Made by a program: the position numbers and the translations under genes. This document shows, one piece after another, positions 55,119 through 63,560 of a stretch of 64,000 bases of DNA. Source of the DNA: Uliginosibacterium sp. (GTDB lineage Bacteria > Pseudomonadota > Gammaproteobacteria > Burkholderiales > Rhodocyclaceae); assembly GCA_016718265.1 (NCBI GenBank), contig JADKDZ010000005.1, forward strand, positions 310,001 through 374,000. The letters are read 5' to 3'. Within the stretch, counting starts at the first letter, position 1. Each line of letters begins with the position of its first letter. The notes under the pieces are model-generated. The model was not told the origin of the DNA. It did no database searches and worked only from the letters and a program-made list of their open reading frames with translations.

Positions 55119-55124
55119 CGCAAC

Positions 55125-55136
55125 GTAATCGATTAC
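55125..55136. promoter_or_regulatory. FruR operator in front of fruR, GTAATCGATTAC
   Basis: A second perfect copy of the palindrome at 54928-54939, 197 bp away. It lies between the predicted fruR transcription start and the ribosome-binding site. Both sites flank the divergent fru/fruR region. Confidence 0.75.
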
Positions 55137-55150
55137 AAGGAACAGGCAGG

Positions 55151-56140
55151 ATGGCGAGAATTCAGGACGTAGCCAAACACGCGGGGGTCTCGGTCGCATC
55201 CGTCTCCCGCGTACTCGCAGGCTTGCCGGGCGTCAGTGATACGACGCGCGAGCGCGTGATGCGCTCGGTGGATGCGCTGGGCTATCGCCCCGATCTGGCA
55301 GCCCGCCGCCTGCGCTCACGGCGCACCGATACGCTCGGGCTGATCGTCTCTGACATTCGCAACCCCTTCTTCATGGAGGTCAGCCGGGCCGTCGAAGACG
55401 TCGCCTACGCCAACCGCCTGCGCGTGATGCTGTGCAACGCCGACGAAGACCCGGACAAGGAGTCGTTCTACCTCGAAATGATGCGCGACGAGAACGTCGC
55501 CGGCGTCATCCTCTCCCCCACCCTGCCCATGCTGGCGCGCTACAAGTCTGCTGACTACCCTTTCCCGATGGTGCTGGTTGACCGCTGCAACAGCACGGTC
55601 GAAGCCGATGCTGTGGTGCTCGACAACGTAGATGCCGCCATGCGCCTGACCCGCCATCTCATTGAAGCCGGGCAGCGCAAGATCGCGTTTTTTTACGGCG
55701 CAGGCAGTGCTACCGGGCAACAACGCCATGACGGCTATCTCGCGGCACTCGCCGGCGCCGGCCTGAGTCCTATTGCTCAGGCCTTGCGCCCGACCGTCGA
55801 AGAAGCCCGGGTGGTCGCGCGCAACTTTCTGGAGCGCCAGAAGCCACTGCCCGACGCCATCGTCGCCAGCAGCGGCCTGATCTTGCTCGGGCTGGTGGAA
55901 GCCCTGCGGGATGTTGGCCTGCGTTACCCCGACGACATTGCCCTCGCCGGCTTTGACGACATGCCCTGGACGCGCCTGGTCACGCCCGCCATCACCGTGG
56001 TGGCGCAGCCCACCTACGAAATGGGACGTGCTGCGATTGAGTTGCTGCGCGCACGGATCCAGCAACCGGAACAGGTCGTGCGCCGCGTGGTGTTGCGTGG
56101 CGAATTGATCGTGCGCGAGTCCAGCAGCCCCCGCAAGTAA
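55151..56140 (+). CDS. fruR: LacI-family transcriptional repressor of the fructose operon
   Basis: 329 residues. The N-terminal LacI-type helix-turn-helix and hinge (IQDVAKHAGVSVASVSRVLA, DALGYRPDLAARRLRSRRT) is followed by a periplasmic-binding-protein-like effector domain (LGLIVSDIRNPFFMEVSRAV; FDDMPWTRLVTPAITVVAQP). It diverges from fruB, and identical palindromes occupy both promoters, so it most likely represses fruBKA and itself, relieved by fructose 1-phosphate or the bisphosphate. ATG 55151; AAGGA lies about 10 nt upstream. Confidence 0.92.
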   Translation: MARIQDVAKHAGVSVASVSRVLAGLPGVSDTTRERVMRSVDALGYRPDLAARRLRSRRTDTLGLIVSDIRNPFFMEVSRAVEDVAYANRLRVMLCNADEDPDKESFYLEMMRDENVAGVILSPTLPMLARYKSADYPFPMVLVDRCNSTVEADAVVLDNVDAAMRLTRHLIEAGQRKIAFFYGAGSATGQQRHDGYLAALAGAGLSPIAQALRPTVEEARVVARNFLERQKPLPDAIVASSGLILLGLVEALRDVGLRYPDDIALAGFDDMPWTRLVTPAITVVAQPTYEMGRAAIELLRARIQQPEQVVRRVVLRGELIVRESSSPRK

Positions 56141-56282
56141 AGCCCTGCCCGAACGGCCCGACTTGTTTCAACGCAAACCCCTTGCCGGCAAAGCCGACGA
56201 ATATCCGCCCGCTTGCAACGCAGTCCGATGCCATCCGGCTGTCCATCGGTGCGCCCGCCAGGCAAGAAACAAGGGGAAGGTG

Positions 56283-56711
56283 ATGAACAAGGAACTGATC
56301 GCTTACTGCGGTCTCTACTGCGGTGGCTGCCGCGTCTACCAAGCAACGCAGGCTGGCAAGCCCGAGCACTACGAAGACGGCTCGCCCATGGTATGCACAG
56401 GCTGTCGCAGCCTCGGCCCGGTTGCCGCATGGTGCGACACCCAATGCGCCATCAAGCAGTGCTGCCGCGACAGAGGCGTCGACAACTGCCTCGCCTGCGA
56501 CGACAACCCTTGCGACAAGATGACCGGCTTCATGCAGGACCCCGCCTACCCTTATCACCTTGAGGTGCAGGACAACATGACGCGCCTGCGCGAAATCGGC
56601 CCCGATGCCTGGGTGCGCGCAATGGAGGCACGCTATCGCTGCAAAGCCTGCGCCCAGACCTTCAACTGGTTTGAGCGCACCTGCTCGGCCTGCGGCCAGC
56701 CGACGCCCTGA
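56283..56711 (+). CDS. DUF3795-like cysteine-rich protein
   Basis: 142 residues with 16 cysteines. The N-terminal IAYCGLYCGGCRVYQ and a middle CTGCRS...WCDTQCAIKQCC...CLACDDNPCDK match the DUF3795 pattern; the C-terminus adds a zinc-ribbon-like pair, CKAC and CSAC, about 12 residues apart. Metal or iron-sulfur binding is likely; the function is unknown. ATG 56283 with AAGGGGAAGG upstream. It lies between fruR and pgk. Confidence 0.8.
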   Translation: MNKELIAYCGLYCGGCRVYQATQAGKPEHYEDGSPMVCTGCRSLGPVAAWCDTQCAIKQCCRDRGVDNCLACDDNPCDKMTGFMQDPAYPYHLEVQDNMTRLREIGPDAWVRAMEARYRCKACAQTFNWFERTCSACGQPTP

Positions 56712-56865
56712 CAGCGCTATAAACCAGGGCATAAGGTTTTGAAACGATAGAAAAGCGGGCGTTGACGACGGACAAACCCCGAGTTGATCGCAGATGCCCC
56801 CGTCCGGCGCCAGTCTCACGTAAAATCACCGCTTTTCTCAGACCTCCCTTACCGGAACCGACAAC

Positions 56866-58098
56866 ATGACCAAGCTATTCATCGAAGATCTGGATCTCGC
56901 TGGCAAACGCGCCCTCATTCGCGTGGACTTCAACGTGCCCGTCAAGAACGGCGTCGTCGAGAGCGACAAGCGCATCCGCGCGGCACTGCCGACCATCAAG
57001 TACGCGCTGAGCAAGGGCGCTTCCGTGGTGCTGATGTCCCACCTGGGCCGCCCGGATGGCAAGAAGAACCTGAAGTACACGCTGGCACCGGTTGCCAAGC
57101 GTCTCGAAGAGCTGCTGGGCAGCCCGGTTCAATTCATCGACGATTGCGTTGGCCCGGCAGTTGAAGCCGCTGTCGCCAAGCTCGCCGCCGGTCAAGTCGC
57201 CCTGCTCGAAAACGTCCGCTTCTACCTCGAAGAAGAAGGCAAGACCAAAGACGCAGAAGGCAACACCGTCAAGGCTGACAAGGCCAAGGTTGAAGAATTC
57301 CGCGCCGGCCTGACCCGTCTGGGCGACGTGTTCATCAACGACGCGTTCGGTACCGCCCACCGCGCTCACTCTTCGATGGTGGGTGTGAATCTGCCGCGCG
57401 CCACCGGCTACCTGCTGAAGAAAGAGCTCGACTTCCTGGGTGAAGCCGTCAACAAGCCGGTTCGTCCGCTGGTCGCCATCATTGGTGGCTCCAAGATCTC
57501 TGGCAAGATCGACGTGATCGAAGCCCTGCTGCCGAAGGTCGACAAACTGCTGATCGGTGGCGGCATGGCCTTCACCTTCCTGAAGGCCCAAGGCAAGGAA
57601 ATCGGCCGCTCGCTGTGTGAAAACGACAAGGTCGAACTGGCCAAGAGCCTGATGGCCAAGGCTGGCGACAAGCTGGTGCTGCCGGTCGACACCATGGTCA
57701 CCAAGAAGCTGGACTTCGACGCCCGCACCCTGGATGGCCTGGTTGAAGTCTCCTGCGACGCCATCCCGGCGGATCAGGAAGGTGTGGACATCGGCTCCAA
57801 GTCCGCTGCCCACTACGCAGAAATCGTGCGCAACGCCAAGACCGTGCTGTGGAACGGCCCGATGGGCGTGTTCGAAATCGACGCCTCCGCAGTCGGCACC
57901 TACGCTGTGGCCAACGCACTGGTAGAAGCCACAGCCAAGGGCGCAATCACCGTGGTGGGCGGTGGTGACTCCGTTGCTGCTGTCGAAAAGGCGGGCCTGG
58001 AAGACAAGGTTTCCCACGTTTCCACCGGCGGCGGCGCATCGCTCGAATTCCTCGAAGGCAAGGCTCTGCCGGGCGTCGATGCACTGACCGACAAGTAA
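56866..58098 (+). CDS. pgk: Phosphoglycerate kinase (unusual sequence type)
   Basis: 410 residues. It makes ATP from 1,3-bisphosphoglycerate in glycolysis. RVDFNVPV, SHLGRPDGKK, NDAFGTAHRAHSS, GGSKISGKIDV, LWNGPMGVFE and the C-terminal GGGDSVAAVEK are the family landmarks. The segment FYLEEEGKTKDAEGNTVKA after the NVRF motif and GGGMAFTFLKAQGKEIG resemble eukaryotic and Bacteroidetes-type enzymes rather than the usual betaproteobacterial form. Codon use is strongly biased (almost only AAG for Lys), as for an abundant protein. It is not next to gap or pyk. Confidence 0.97.
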   Translation: MTKLFIEDLDLAGKRALIRVDFNVPVKNGVVESDKRIRAALPTIKYALSKGASVVLMSHLGRPDGKKNLKYTLAPVAKRLEELLGSPVQFIDDCVGPAVEAAVAKLAAGQVALLENVRFYLEEEGKTKDAEGNTVKADKAKVEEFRAGLTRLGDVFINDAFGTAHRAHSSMVGVNLPRATGYLLKKELDFLGEAVNKPVRPLVAIIGGSKISGKIDVIEALLPKVDKLLIGGGMAFTFLKAQGKEIGRSLCENDKVELAKSLMAKAGDKLVLPVDTMVTKKLDFDARTLDGLVEVSCDAIPADQEGVDIGSKSAAHYAEIVRNAKTVLWNGPMGVFEIDASAVGTYAVANALVEATAKGAITVVGGGDSVAAVEKAGLEDKVSHVSTGGGASLEFLEGKALPGVDALTDK

Positions 58099-58134
58099 TT
58101 CCGTTACACGGCTGGCTCGCCAGCCCTGCACACC

Positions 58135-58162
58135 AAACGCCCCGCCTGCCGGGGCGTTTTCA
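58135..58162 (+). terminator. Rho-independent terminator of pgk
   Basis: ACGCCCCG (58137-58144) pairs with CGGGGCGT (58150-58157) over a 5 nt loop, followed by TTTC. It lies about 40 nt after the pgk stop. Confidence 0.85.
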
Positions 58163-58358
58163 TGTGCACAGCTCCGCGCCGTACGATCACCACCAAACGG
58201 CGTAGGCAGGAAACCCGCCCGGCTGAAATGGTCGTGCCGAAGAACCGCGCCCCGTCTGCTTCTTGAGCATGCCTAGTCGCACAGCCGCACCGATACTCCT
58301 TCGTCAAGCCAACAGGCTGAAGAGCGCCGCAGCTTGCGGCTCTCTGGCCACATGCGAT

Positions 58359-58697
58359 TCAGGCTCTTCGCCCTTGCCAGGCGGCCAGGGGCCAGGCCAG
58401 CAATGCGGCGGCAGCGCCGAAGCCGGCGGAAACGGCGAACAGATTCGCCCAGTCCACCCAGTAGGCGAGGTCGGAGAGCTGTGCGCCGATCAGTCCCGGC
58501 ACGCTGAGCATGCAAACGACACAGACCAGAACGCCGACAATCAACGCCACCGGCAAGCGACGGCGCCAAGGCAGCGGGCGGGCACGCAGGGCAACCAGTA
58601 GCAGCACGGCCAGCACAGCGCCATAGATCGCGAGCAGCGGCCAGTAAGTAAGCGCGAGCTCCCAGAGAATGTTTGCAGCAAGCCAGATTTCATACAT
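58359..58697 (-). CDS. Small multi-span membrane protein, unknown function (112 aa)
   Basis: About three membrane spans: residues 14-40 (YWPLLAIYGAVLAVLLLVAL), 49-70 and 80-105. ATG 58697 was chosen because AAGGAG lies 7 nt upstream; ATG 58703 is too close to it. It starts 11 nt after the flavoprotein gene and is probably co-transcribed with it, so it may serve as its membrane partner (inference). I recognise no family. Confidence 0.65.
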   Translation of the reverse strand: MYEIWLAANILWELALTYWPLLAIYGAVLAVLLLVALRARPLPWRRRLPVALIVGVLVCVVCMLSVPGLIGAQLSDLAYWVDWANLFAVSAGFGAAAALLAWPLAAWQGRRA

Positions 58698-58708
58698 GGT
58701 CATTCTCC

Positions 58709-60055
58709 TTAGACGTGGCCCTTGAGCACGGCAAAATACGCGGGCTTGAGCAATTTCACCTTCATCAGCCAGGCAAACCAGCTTTCCTGCAGCGGTTCGA
58801 TCATCGGCAGCGAGGGCGTGAGCTTGCCTTCATAGTCAAATTCGATCAGCAACGCCGAGCCTTCACGCACGATCAAGGGGCATGAGGTATAGCCGTCAAA
58901 TTTCTGCTGCGGTGCGCGTCCGGCGATCACCTCGACCAGATTGGCCGTAACGATCGGCGCACTCTTCTTCACCGTCGCCGCTGTCTTGCCGCGCGGCGTG
59001 CCGTTGATGTCACCCACCCCGAACACGTTCGGGAAGCGCTTGTGCTGCAGGGTTTCCTTGTCGACCTCCAGCCAGCCCCCGGCGGCCATCGGTCCATCCT
59101 GCCAGGCCAATTCGCTCTTCTTCACCGCATCGGGCGCACGCATGGGCGGCACAACGTGGATGAAGTCATAGGGTCGCTCGATATTCTCACCGGCCGGGGT
59201 GACGAAGCGGGCGCGATGCGCGCCGATATCGATGCCGACCAGCTTGTGTTCGAATTCCACACCTATGCCAAGAGCCTGCCAGCGGGTCAGCACCTCTTCA
59301 TTGATACGCGGCACACCGAACACGTTCTTCTGTGCAGACTGGAAACTGATTTTGGACTTGCCGAGCGTACCCGCCTTGAGCAAACGGTCACGCAGCATGA
59401 AAGTCGTCTTCAGCGGCGCGCCCGCACACTTCATCGGCGTGGCCGGCAGCGTCATGATGGCTTCGCCGCCCTTGTCGCGAAACGCGGCCATCGCCTGCCA
59501 GCTTGCCTCTGCTCCGTCCGGCCCGTTGTAAACGCTCGCCAGGCCTTCGCGCCCGATGGCCGCTGTGTCCATGCCTTCGATGCCGGCATAATTCAGATGC
59601 AGTCCCGTCGCAACGACCAGAAAGTCGTAGCGGATCTTGCGTCCGCCATCAGTCGTGACGCTGTTAGCCACCGGATCGAATTCGGCCACCATCTCCTGCA
59701 GCCATTCGACACCTGAAGGCACAAGCGGCGCAACTGGATCAATCACTTTGTCTTTGGTCCAGACACCCGTTCCGATCAATGTGTAGCCGGGCTGGTAAAA
59801 GTGCTGCGGGCGCCGGTCGAGGATCGTGATCTTTGCGCCGTCCAGTTCGCGACGCAACCGGTTGGCCAGTGCCAAGCCACCCAGCCCGCTACCCGCAATC
59901 ACGATATGGGCAGATGTCTTGAATGGCGCAGCCCGGGCATTCTGCGTAGTCGTCAGCAACAAGGAAGAGCCGGCCAGCAGGCGCAGGAAGTCGCGACGAT
60001 CGACCGCTGCCGAAATTTCAGGCGCGCTGGATTCAGGTTGTAGTCCTTGTTTCAT
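58709..60055 (-). CDS. Sulfide:quinone oxidoreductase-like flavoprotein with Tat signal
   Basis: 448 residues. A twin-arginine signal (VDRRDFLRLLAGSSLLL, about 18-45) precedes an FAD Rossmann fold (IVIAGSGLGGLALANRL). PMKCAGAPLK and DGYTSCPLIV contain two cysteines placed like the redox pair of type II sulfide:quinone oxidoreductases, and WLEVDKETLQHKRFPNVFG is also typical of that branch. It would oxidise sulfide to sulfane sulfur and reduce quinone. The export signal is not typical of that type. CAAGGAGAG precedes ATG 60055. Flavocytochrome c sulfide dehydrogenase is a less likely alternative. Confidence 0.85.
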   Translation of the reverse strand: MKQGLQPESSAPEISAAVDRRDFLRLLAGSSLLLTTTQNARAAPFKTSAHIVIAGSGLGGLALANRLRRELDGAKITILDRRPQHFYQPGYTLIGTGVWTKDKVIDPVAPLVPSGVEWLQEMVAEFDPVANSVTTDGGRKIRYDFLVVATGLHLNYAGIEGMDTAAIGREGLASVYNGPDGAEASWQAMAAFRDKGGEAIMTLPATPMKCAGAPLKTTFMLRDRLLKAGTLGKSKISFQSAQKNVFGVPRINEEVLTRWQALGIGVEFEHKLVGIDIGAHRARFVTPAGENIERPYDFIHVVPPMRAPDAVKKSELAWQDGPMAAGGWLEVDKETLQHKRFPNVFGVGDINGTPRGKTAATVKKSAPIVTANLVEVIAGRAPQQKFDGYTSCPLIVREGSALLIEFDYEGKLTPSLPMIEPLQESWFAWLMKVKLLKPAYFAVLKGHV

Positions 60056-60145
60056 GTCGCTCTCCTTGATGTGTTGAACCAGTCGACCGCCCTTGCTTCA
60101 ATAGTAGCCCGCGTTATCCCGAAAACATGAAGGTGTCGCCTTTAG

Positions 60146-62563
60146 TCACCCGGAATCAACCGCCCTGTCTGAGCCCACATTCGTCACGTCGGACGAACGC
60201 CAGTCTGACGTTCCCACTTTTGACAGAAAAGCCCTGACCCGTTCCGAACTGATTGGTTTTGGAAAATGGCCGTCCATACCCGCATTCAGACATTCATCCC
60301 TATCCGCCTGCATGGCGTTAGCGCTCATGGCAACGACGGGCGTTCGCTGTCGCCCTTCCCTGCGCTCCCGCTCCCGGAAAAGCCGGGTGGCTTCCAGCCC
60401 GCCCATCACGGGCATCTGCATGTCCATGAACACCAGATCGAACACCTGCTGTTCAAGCACATCGAGCGCCGCCTGGCCATTCTCTGCCACCACCACCTGG
60501 TGCCCCAGCTTGCCTATCAAAGCTGCCGCAACTTTTTGATTGACGACGTTATCTTCAACCAGAAGTATGCGTAATGCAGTCCGATCTTCTCGCAGCGTAT
60601 GCCGGGTAACCAACGTGGGCGGTTCTGGCTCAAGAGGCACTCTGCCAAGTAATTTGCAAAGCGCCTGGTACAGATCGGCAGGCGCGGCGGGCTTGGAAAA
60701 ATATGCACCGATCCCCAATTCACGGCACCTCTCGGCATCACCACGCATGGCGGCCGAAGTCAGCATGAGCAACGAGCTCATGCTCACCCCATGCTCCTTG
60801 AATTTCCGTGCCAGGAGATAACCGTCCATATCCGGCATGTGCGCATCCAGCAGAATGAAGTCGAATCGCAGGTCCTTAGCGGTCTCTCGGTCATAAATAG
60901 CCAACGCATCGAGCGCGGATACTGTCTGAAAGACGTGCACACCCCACTGAGTCAGGGTCTTTTCCAGGACAAGCAGGTTGGTCGCATTGTCATCAACAAT
61001 CAGCGCACGGCACCCTTCTGGCAAACTGGCGTTGTCAGCGATTGCTGGCCCTGGTTCTTCAACAATGGGCAATTCGAGCTCCACAAAAAACTGGCTGCCT
61101 TTACCTGCTTCACTTTCGGCCCAGATTTTCCCTCCCATCAACTCCACCAGGCGTCTTGATATCGAAAGCCCCAGTCCGGTACCTCCAAAACGCCGGGTAG
61201 TACTTGCATCCTCCTGAGAAAACGCCTCAAAGATCATCGCGATCTTGTCAGGCGCAATGCCAATCCCCGTGTCTTCGACAGCAATGCGAAGCCGGCAGTG
61301 GCTTGCTTGAGCACTCTCCAGGCATTTTGCACGCAGGACCACTTCACCTTTTTCTGTGAATTTGATGGCGTTACCAAGCAGATTCAGCACGATTTGCCGC
61401 AACCGGCCGGGATCGCCCAGAAGCCGAGGGGGCAATTGCGGGTCAAGCTCAAAAACCAATTCAAGCTGCTTTTCGCATGCCCGCAGAGAAAGCGGACGCA
61501 AGGCTTCCGTCAGCAAGGCCGACAGATTGAACGCTATATGTTCAATACTGAGCTTGCCGGCATCAATCTTGGAAAAATCGAGAATGTCATTAATGACCGT
61601 CAGCATGGCATCGGAAGAGGATCTGACAATGCTCAGGTACTCGCGCTGCTGATCATTCAGCGGCGTATCCATGGCCAGTTCGGTCATGCCGATGATGCCG
61701 TTGAGCGGCGTCCGGATCTCATGACTCATATTGGCCAGAAACTGGGATTTGGCCACATTGGCCATTTCTGCCTGCTCTTTGGCTTGTTGCAAATGGCCTT
61801 GAGCCGCATTGATGCGGCGTAGAAAGAAACGCCCCAGCCCCATCACCGAAAAGATCACCAGCAACACGACGCCCGCCTGAGTCAAACGCAGGTTGCTTTG
61901 TTGCTTTGCCAGGCGAGCTTCCAGACGAGCGAGATTATTTGCACTCTCAAACAACAGGCGGCTGGCATTCTCGTCGAGCCGATAGAAGAAGGGCGGGATG
62001 CTCTTGTAGCGCATCTTGACGGCTGCGATAGCCTCCTTGGCGCAGGGCAGTTCGTCTTCCACGCAGGTGTCCCGCGTGACCAGCAGAACGGAAACATCGT
62101 CGGCAAGCTTGCGTATCTGGTCGACAAAAGGCCCGATCTCGATCGCCTCCAGAATAAATGTGGTGTCGTCCATCATTGGCGTGTATTCAACCTCGCGCAG
62201 CATCTCGTCTTGCCCCTCGACATTCAGAGCAATCCTCTGGCTGGCTTTGCCACCTTTCTGCAGCACCCCGATGAGTCCATCAAGATGATCAGCATCTTCA
62301 AAAATGGCCTTGATCAGCTTCTTCTGCCCGATAGCCCCGGTTGTCGGCGCAAGCTGGTAGAAGCGACTCTGAATCTCTCTGGCATGGCTGACAATCTGCT
62401 CGCCAATGAACAGGCGGGCGCGCTCGTTTGCACTACGACGATTGAGGTCTTCGATCAGGGAAGAAATGAGCGCCGACACCCCAACGACGGCCAGAAAACC
62501 TGCAAAAAAGAGTACCAATAAAGCCGTGCTGGCCTTTTTGGTATTTTGCAGCTCTTGGCTCAT
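60146..62563 (-). CDS. Hybrid sensor histidine kinase with two receiver domains
   Basis: 805 residues: membrane span (about 14-36), a periplasmic helical domain (about 40-225) with two cysteines (C167, C174), a second span (227-247), HisKA with His281 in FLANMSHEIRTPLNG, HATPase (DTGIGIAPDK, GGTGLGLSISRRL), receiver 1 (Asp573, LLDAHMPDMDG) and receiver 2 (Asp714, FMDMQMPVMGG). There is no Hpt domain, so phosphotransfer must use another protein. It follows the binding-protein gene by 16 nt. The start was set at ATG 62563. The stimulus is unknown. Confidence 0.93.
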   Translation of the reverse strand: MSQELQNTKKASTALLVLFFAGFLAVVGVSALISSLIEDLNRRSANERARLFIGEQIVSHAREIQSRFYQLAPTTGAIGQKKLIKAIFEDADHLDGLIGVLQKGGKASQRIALNVEGQDEMLREVEYTPMMDDTTFILEAIEIGPFVDQIRKLADDVSVLLVTRDTCVEDELPCAKEAIAAVKMRYKSIPPFFYRLDENASRLLFESANNLARLEARLAKQQSNLRLTQAGVVLLVIFSVMGLGRFFLRRINAAQGHLQQAKEQAEMANVAKSQFLANMSHEIRTPLNGIIGMTELAMDTPLNDQQREYLSIVRSSSDAMLTVINDILDFSKIDAGKLSIEHIAFNLSALLTEALRPLSLRACEKQLELVFELDPQLPPRLLGDPGRLRQIVLNLLGNAIKFTEKGEVVLRAKCLESAQASHCRLRIAVEDTGIGIAPDKIAMIFEAFSQEDASTTRRFGGTGLGLSISRRLVELMGGKIWAESEAGKGSQFFVELELPIVEEPGPAIADNASLPEGCRALIVDDNATNLLVLEKTLTQWGVHVFQTVSALDALAIYDRETAKDLRFDFILLDAHMPDMDGYLLARKFKEHGVSMSSLLMLTSAAMRGDAERCRELGIGAYFSKPAAPADLYQALCKLLGRVPLEPEPPTLVTRHTLREDRTALRILLVEDNVVNQKVAAALIGKLGHQVVVAENGQAALDVLEQQVFDLVFMDMQMPVMGGLEATRLFRERERREGRQRTPVVAMSANAMQADRDECLNAGMDGHFPKPISSERVRAFLSKVGTSDWRSSDVTNVGSDRAVDSG

Positions 62564-62579
62564 CGACAATTACCCGATG

Positions 62580-63341
62580 CTATTTGTTATCAAGAAAACC
62601 GTGCTTCCGAAACACTGCCTGACCTTCTTCGGACGCGGCATAGTCGATAAATTTACGGGCAAGCGCAGGGTTCTTGCTGAACGTTAACTGCATCAGCAAC
62701 AAGGCCTGTGGTTTAGCCATCTTCTTGTCCATATCAACGGCTTCCATATGCGGGGCATTGTCCGGAAAAAATGCCGTCGCACGCCAGTTCAACGCAACAT
62801 CTACATCACCACGTTTCATTGCTAACATGATCGAACGGGAGTCCGGCAACAACTCCAGCGCTCTCGAAACCACTTTGGGATAGATACCTGCTGCGTCAAG
62901 CATGGTTTTGGTTTCCTGGCCCACACTGCCGCTCTCGGAGTTTCCGATCACAACAACCAGATCCTTGCGCAGCAATTCATTCAGATCGCCCTTCACTTTC
63001 TTCGGATTGCCCTTTTGAACGAAGATAGCCATCTGGTTGTAGCCGACAAGTTTGAAATCGCCGAGCAAGCCGTCTGCCATATGTTTTTCACGATAAGACG
63101 GCTCACCGGGCAGATAAAGGTCACCCTGCCGGCTCTTCTTGGCGCTTTGATAGAGGTCTTCAGACCCGCCTTGCGCAATCTGGATTTTTACGTTTTCGGT
63201 TTGCTCGAAATTGCGCGCCAGTTCAGTCATCGGCCGAACCTGAGTGATCCCGCAGTAAATCAGCATGTTCTGCTGCTGTGCCCAGGAAGAAACACTGACG
63301 AGAACAATGGCCAGTGAAAGAATGAGTTTTGCTTTGAACAT
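62580..63341 (-). CDS. Periplasmic solute-binding protein, ModA-like
   Basis: 253 residues with a signal peptide (1-21, cleaved after SSWAQ or near). LIYCGITQVRPMTELARNFE, IQIAQGGSEDLYQSAKKSRQ, GDLYLPGEPSY and a SGSVGQETKTMLDAAG segment fit the type 2 molybdate/sulfate-type binding-protein fold. No ABC permease or ATPase lies nearby. It is the gene immediately before the hybrid kinase (16 nt gap), so it may act as the kinase's ligand sensor. GGAGG precedes ATG 63341. Confidence 0.85.
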   Translation of the reverse strand: MFKAKLILSLAIVLVSVSSWAQQQNMLIYCGITQVRPMTELARNFEQTENVKIQIAQGGSEDLYQSAKKSRQGDLYLPGEPSYREKHMADGLLGDFKLVGYNQMAIFVQKGNPKKVKGDLNELLRKDLVVVIGNSESGSVGQETKTMLDAAGIYPKVVSRALELLPDSRSIMLAMKRGDVDVALNWRATAFFPDNAPHMEAVDMDKKMAKPQALLLMQLTFSKNPALARKFIDYAASEEGQAVFRKHGFLDNK

Positions 63342-63560
63342 ATCAACGCCTCCGGGACAACAGGCCGTTCAAAAGAAAAATGTACCTGTCTATTCCATAA
63401 ATTCCGTACTCAGGCAGCCCGTCGCTCACGCTTTCCCAGGGTTTTCATTGATCCGGCTCTGTATTCAGTTTGCTACACAGAGAAGCCTTCAACCGCCACT
63501 AAACTAATGGCTCAAGAAACCATTAACGGGTCCAGTCAAGAAAACTTTCAGATTCATCTC

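Noticed and set aside
56875..58131. A 418-codon minus-strand frame opposite pgk
   Set aside because: It arises from the strong codon bias of pgk, which leaves the opposite strand free of stops.
60146..62563. Reading the kinase as BarA or ArcB
   Set aside because: It has two receivers and no Hpt domain, and its periplasmic domain does not resemble either, so no specific name is justified.
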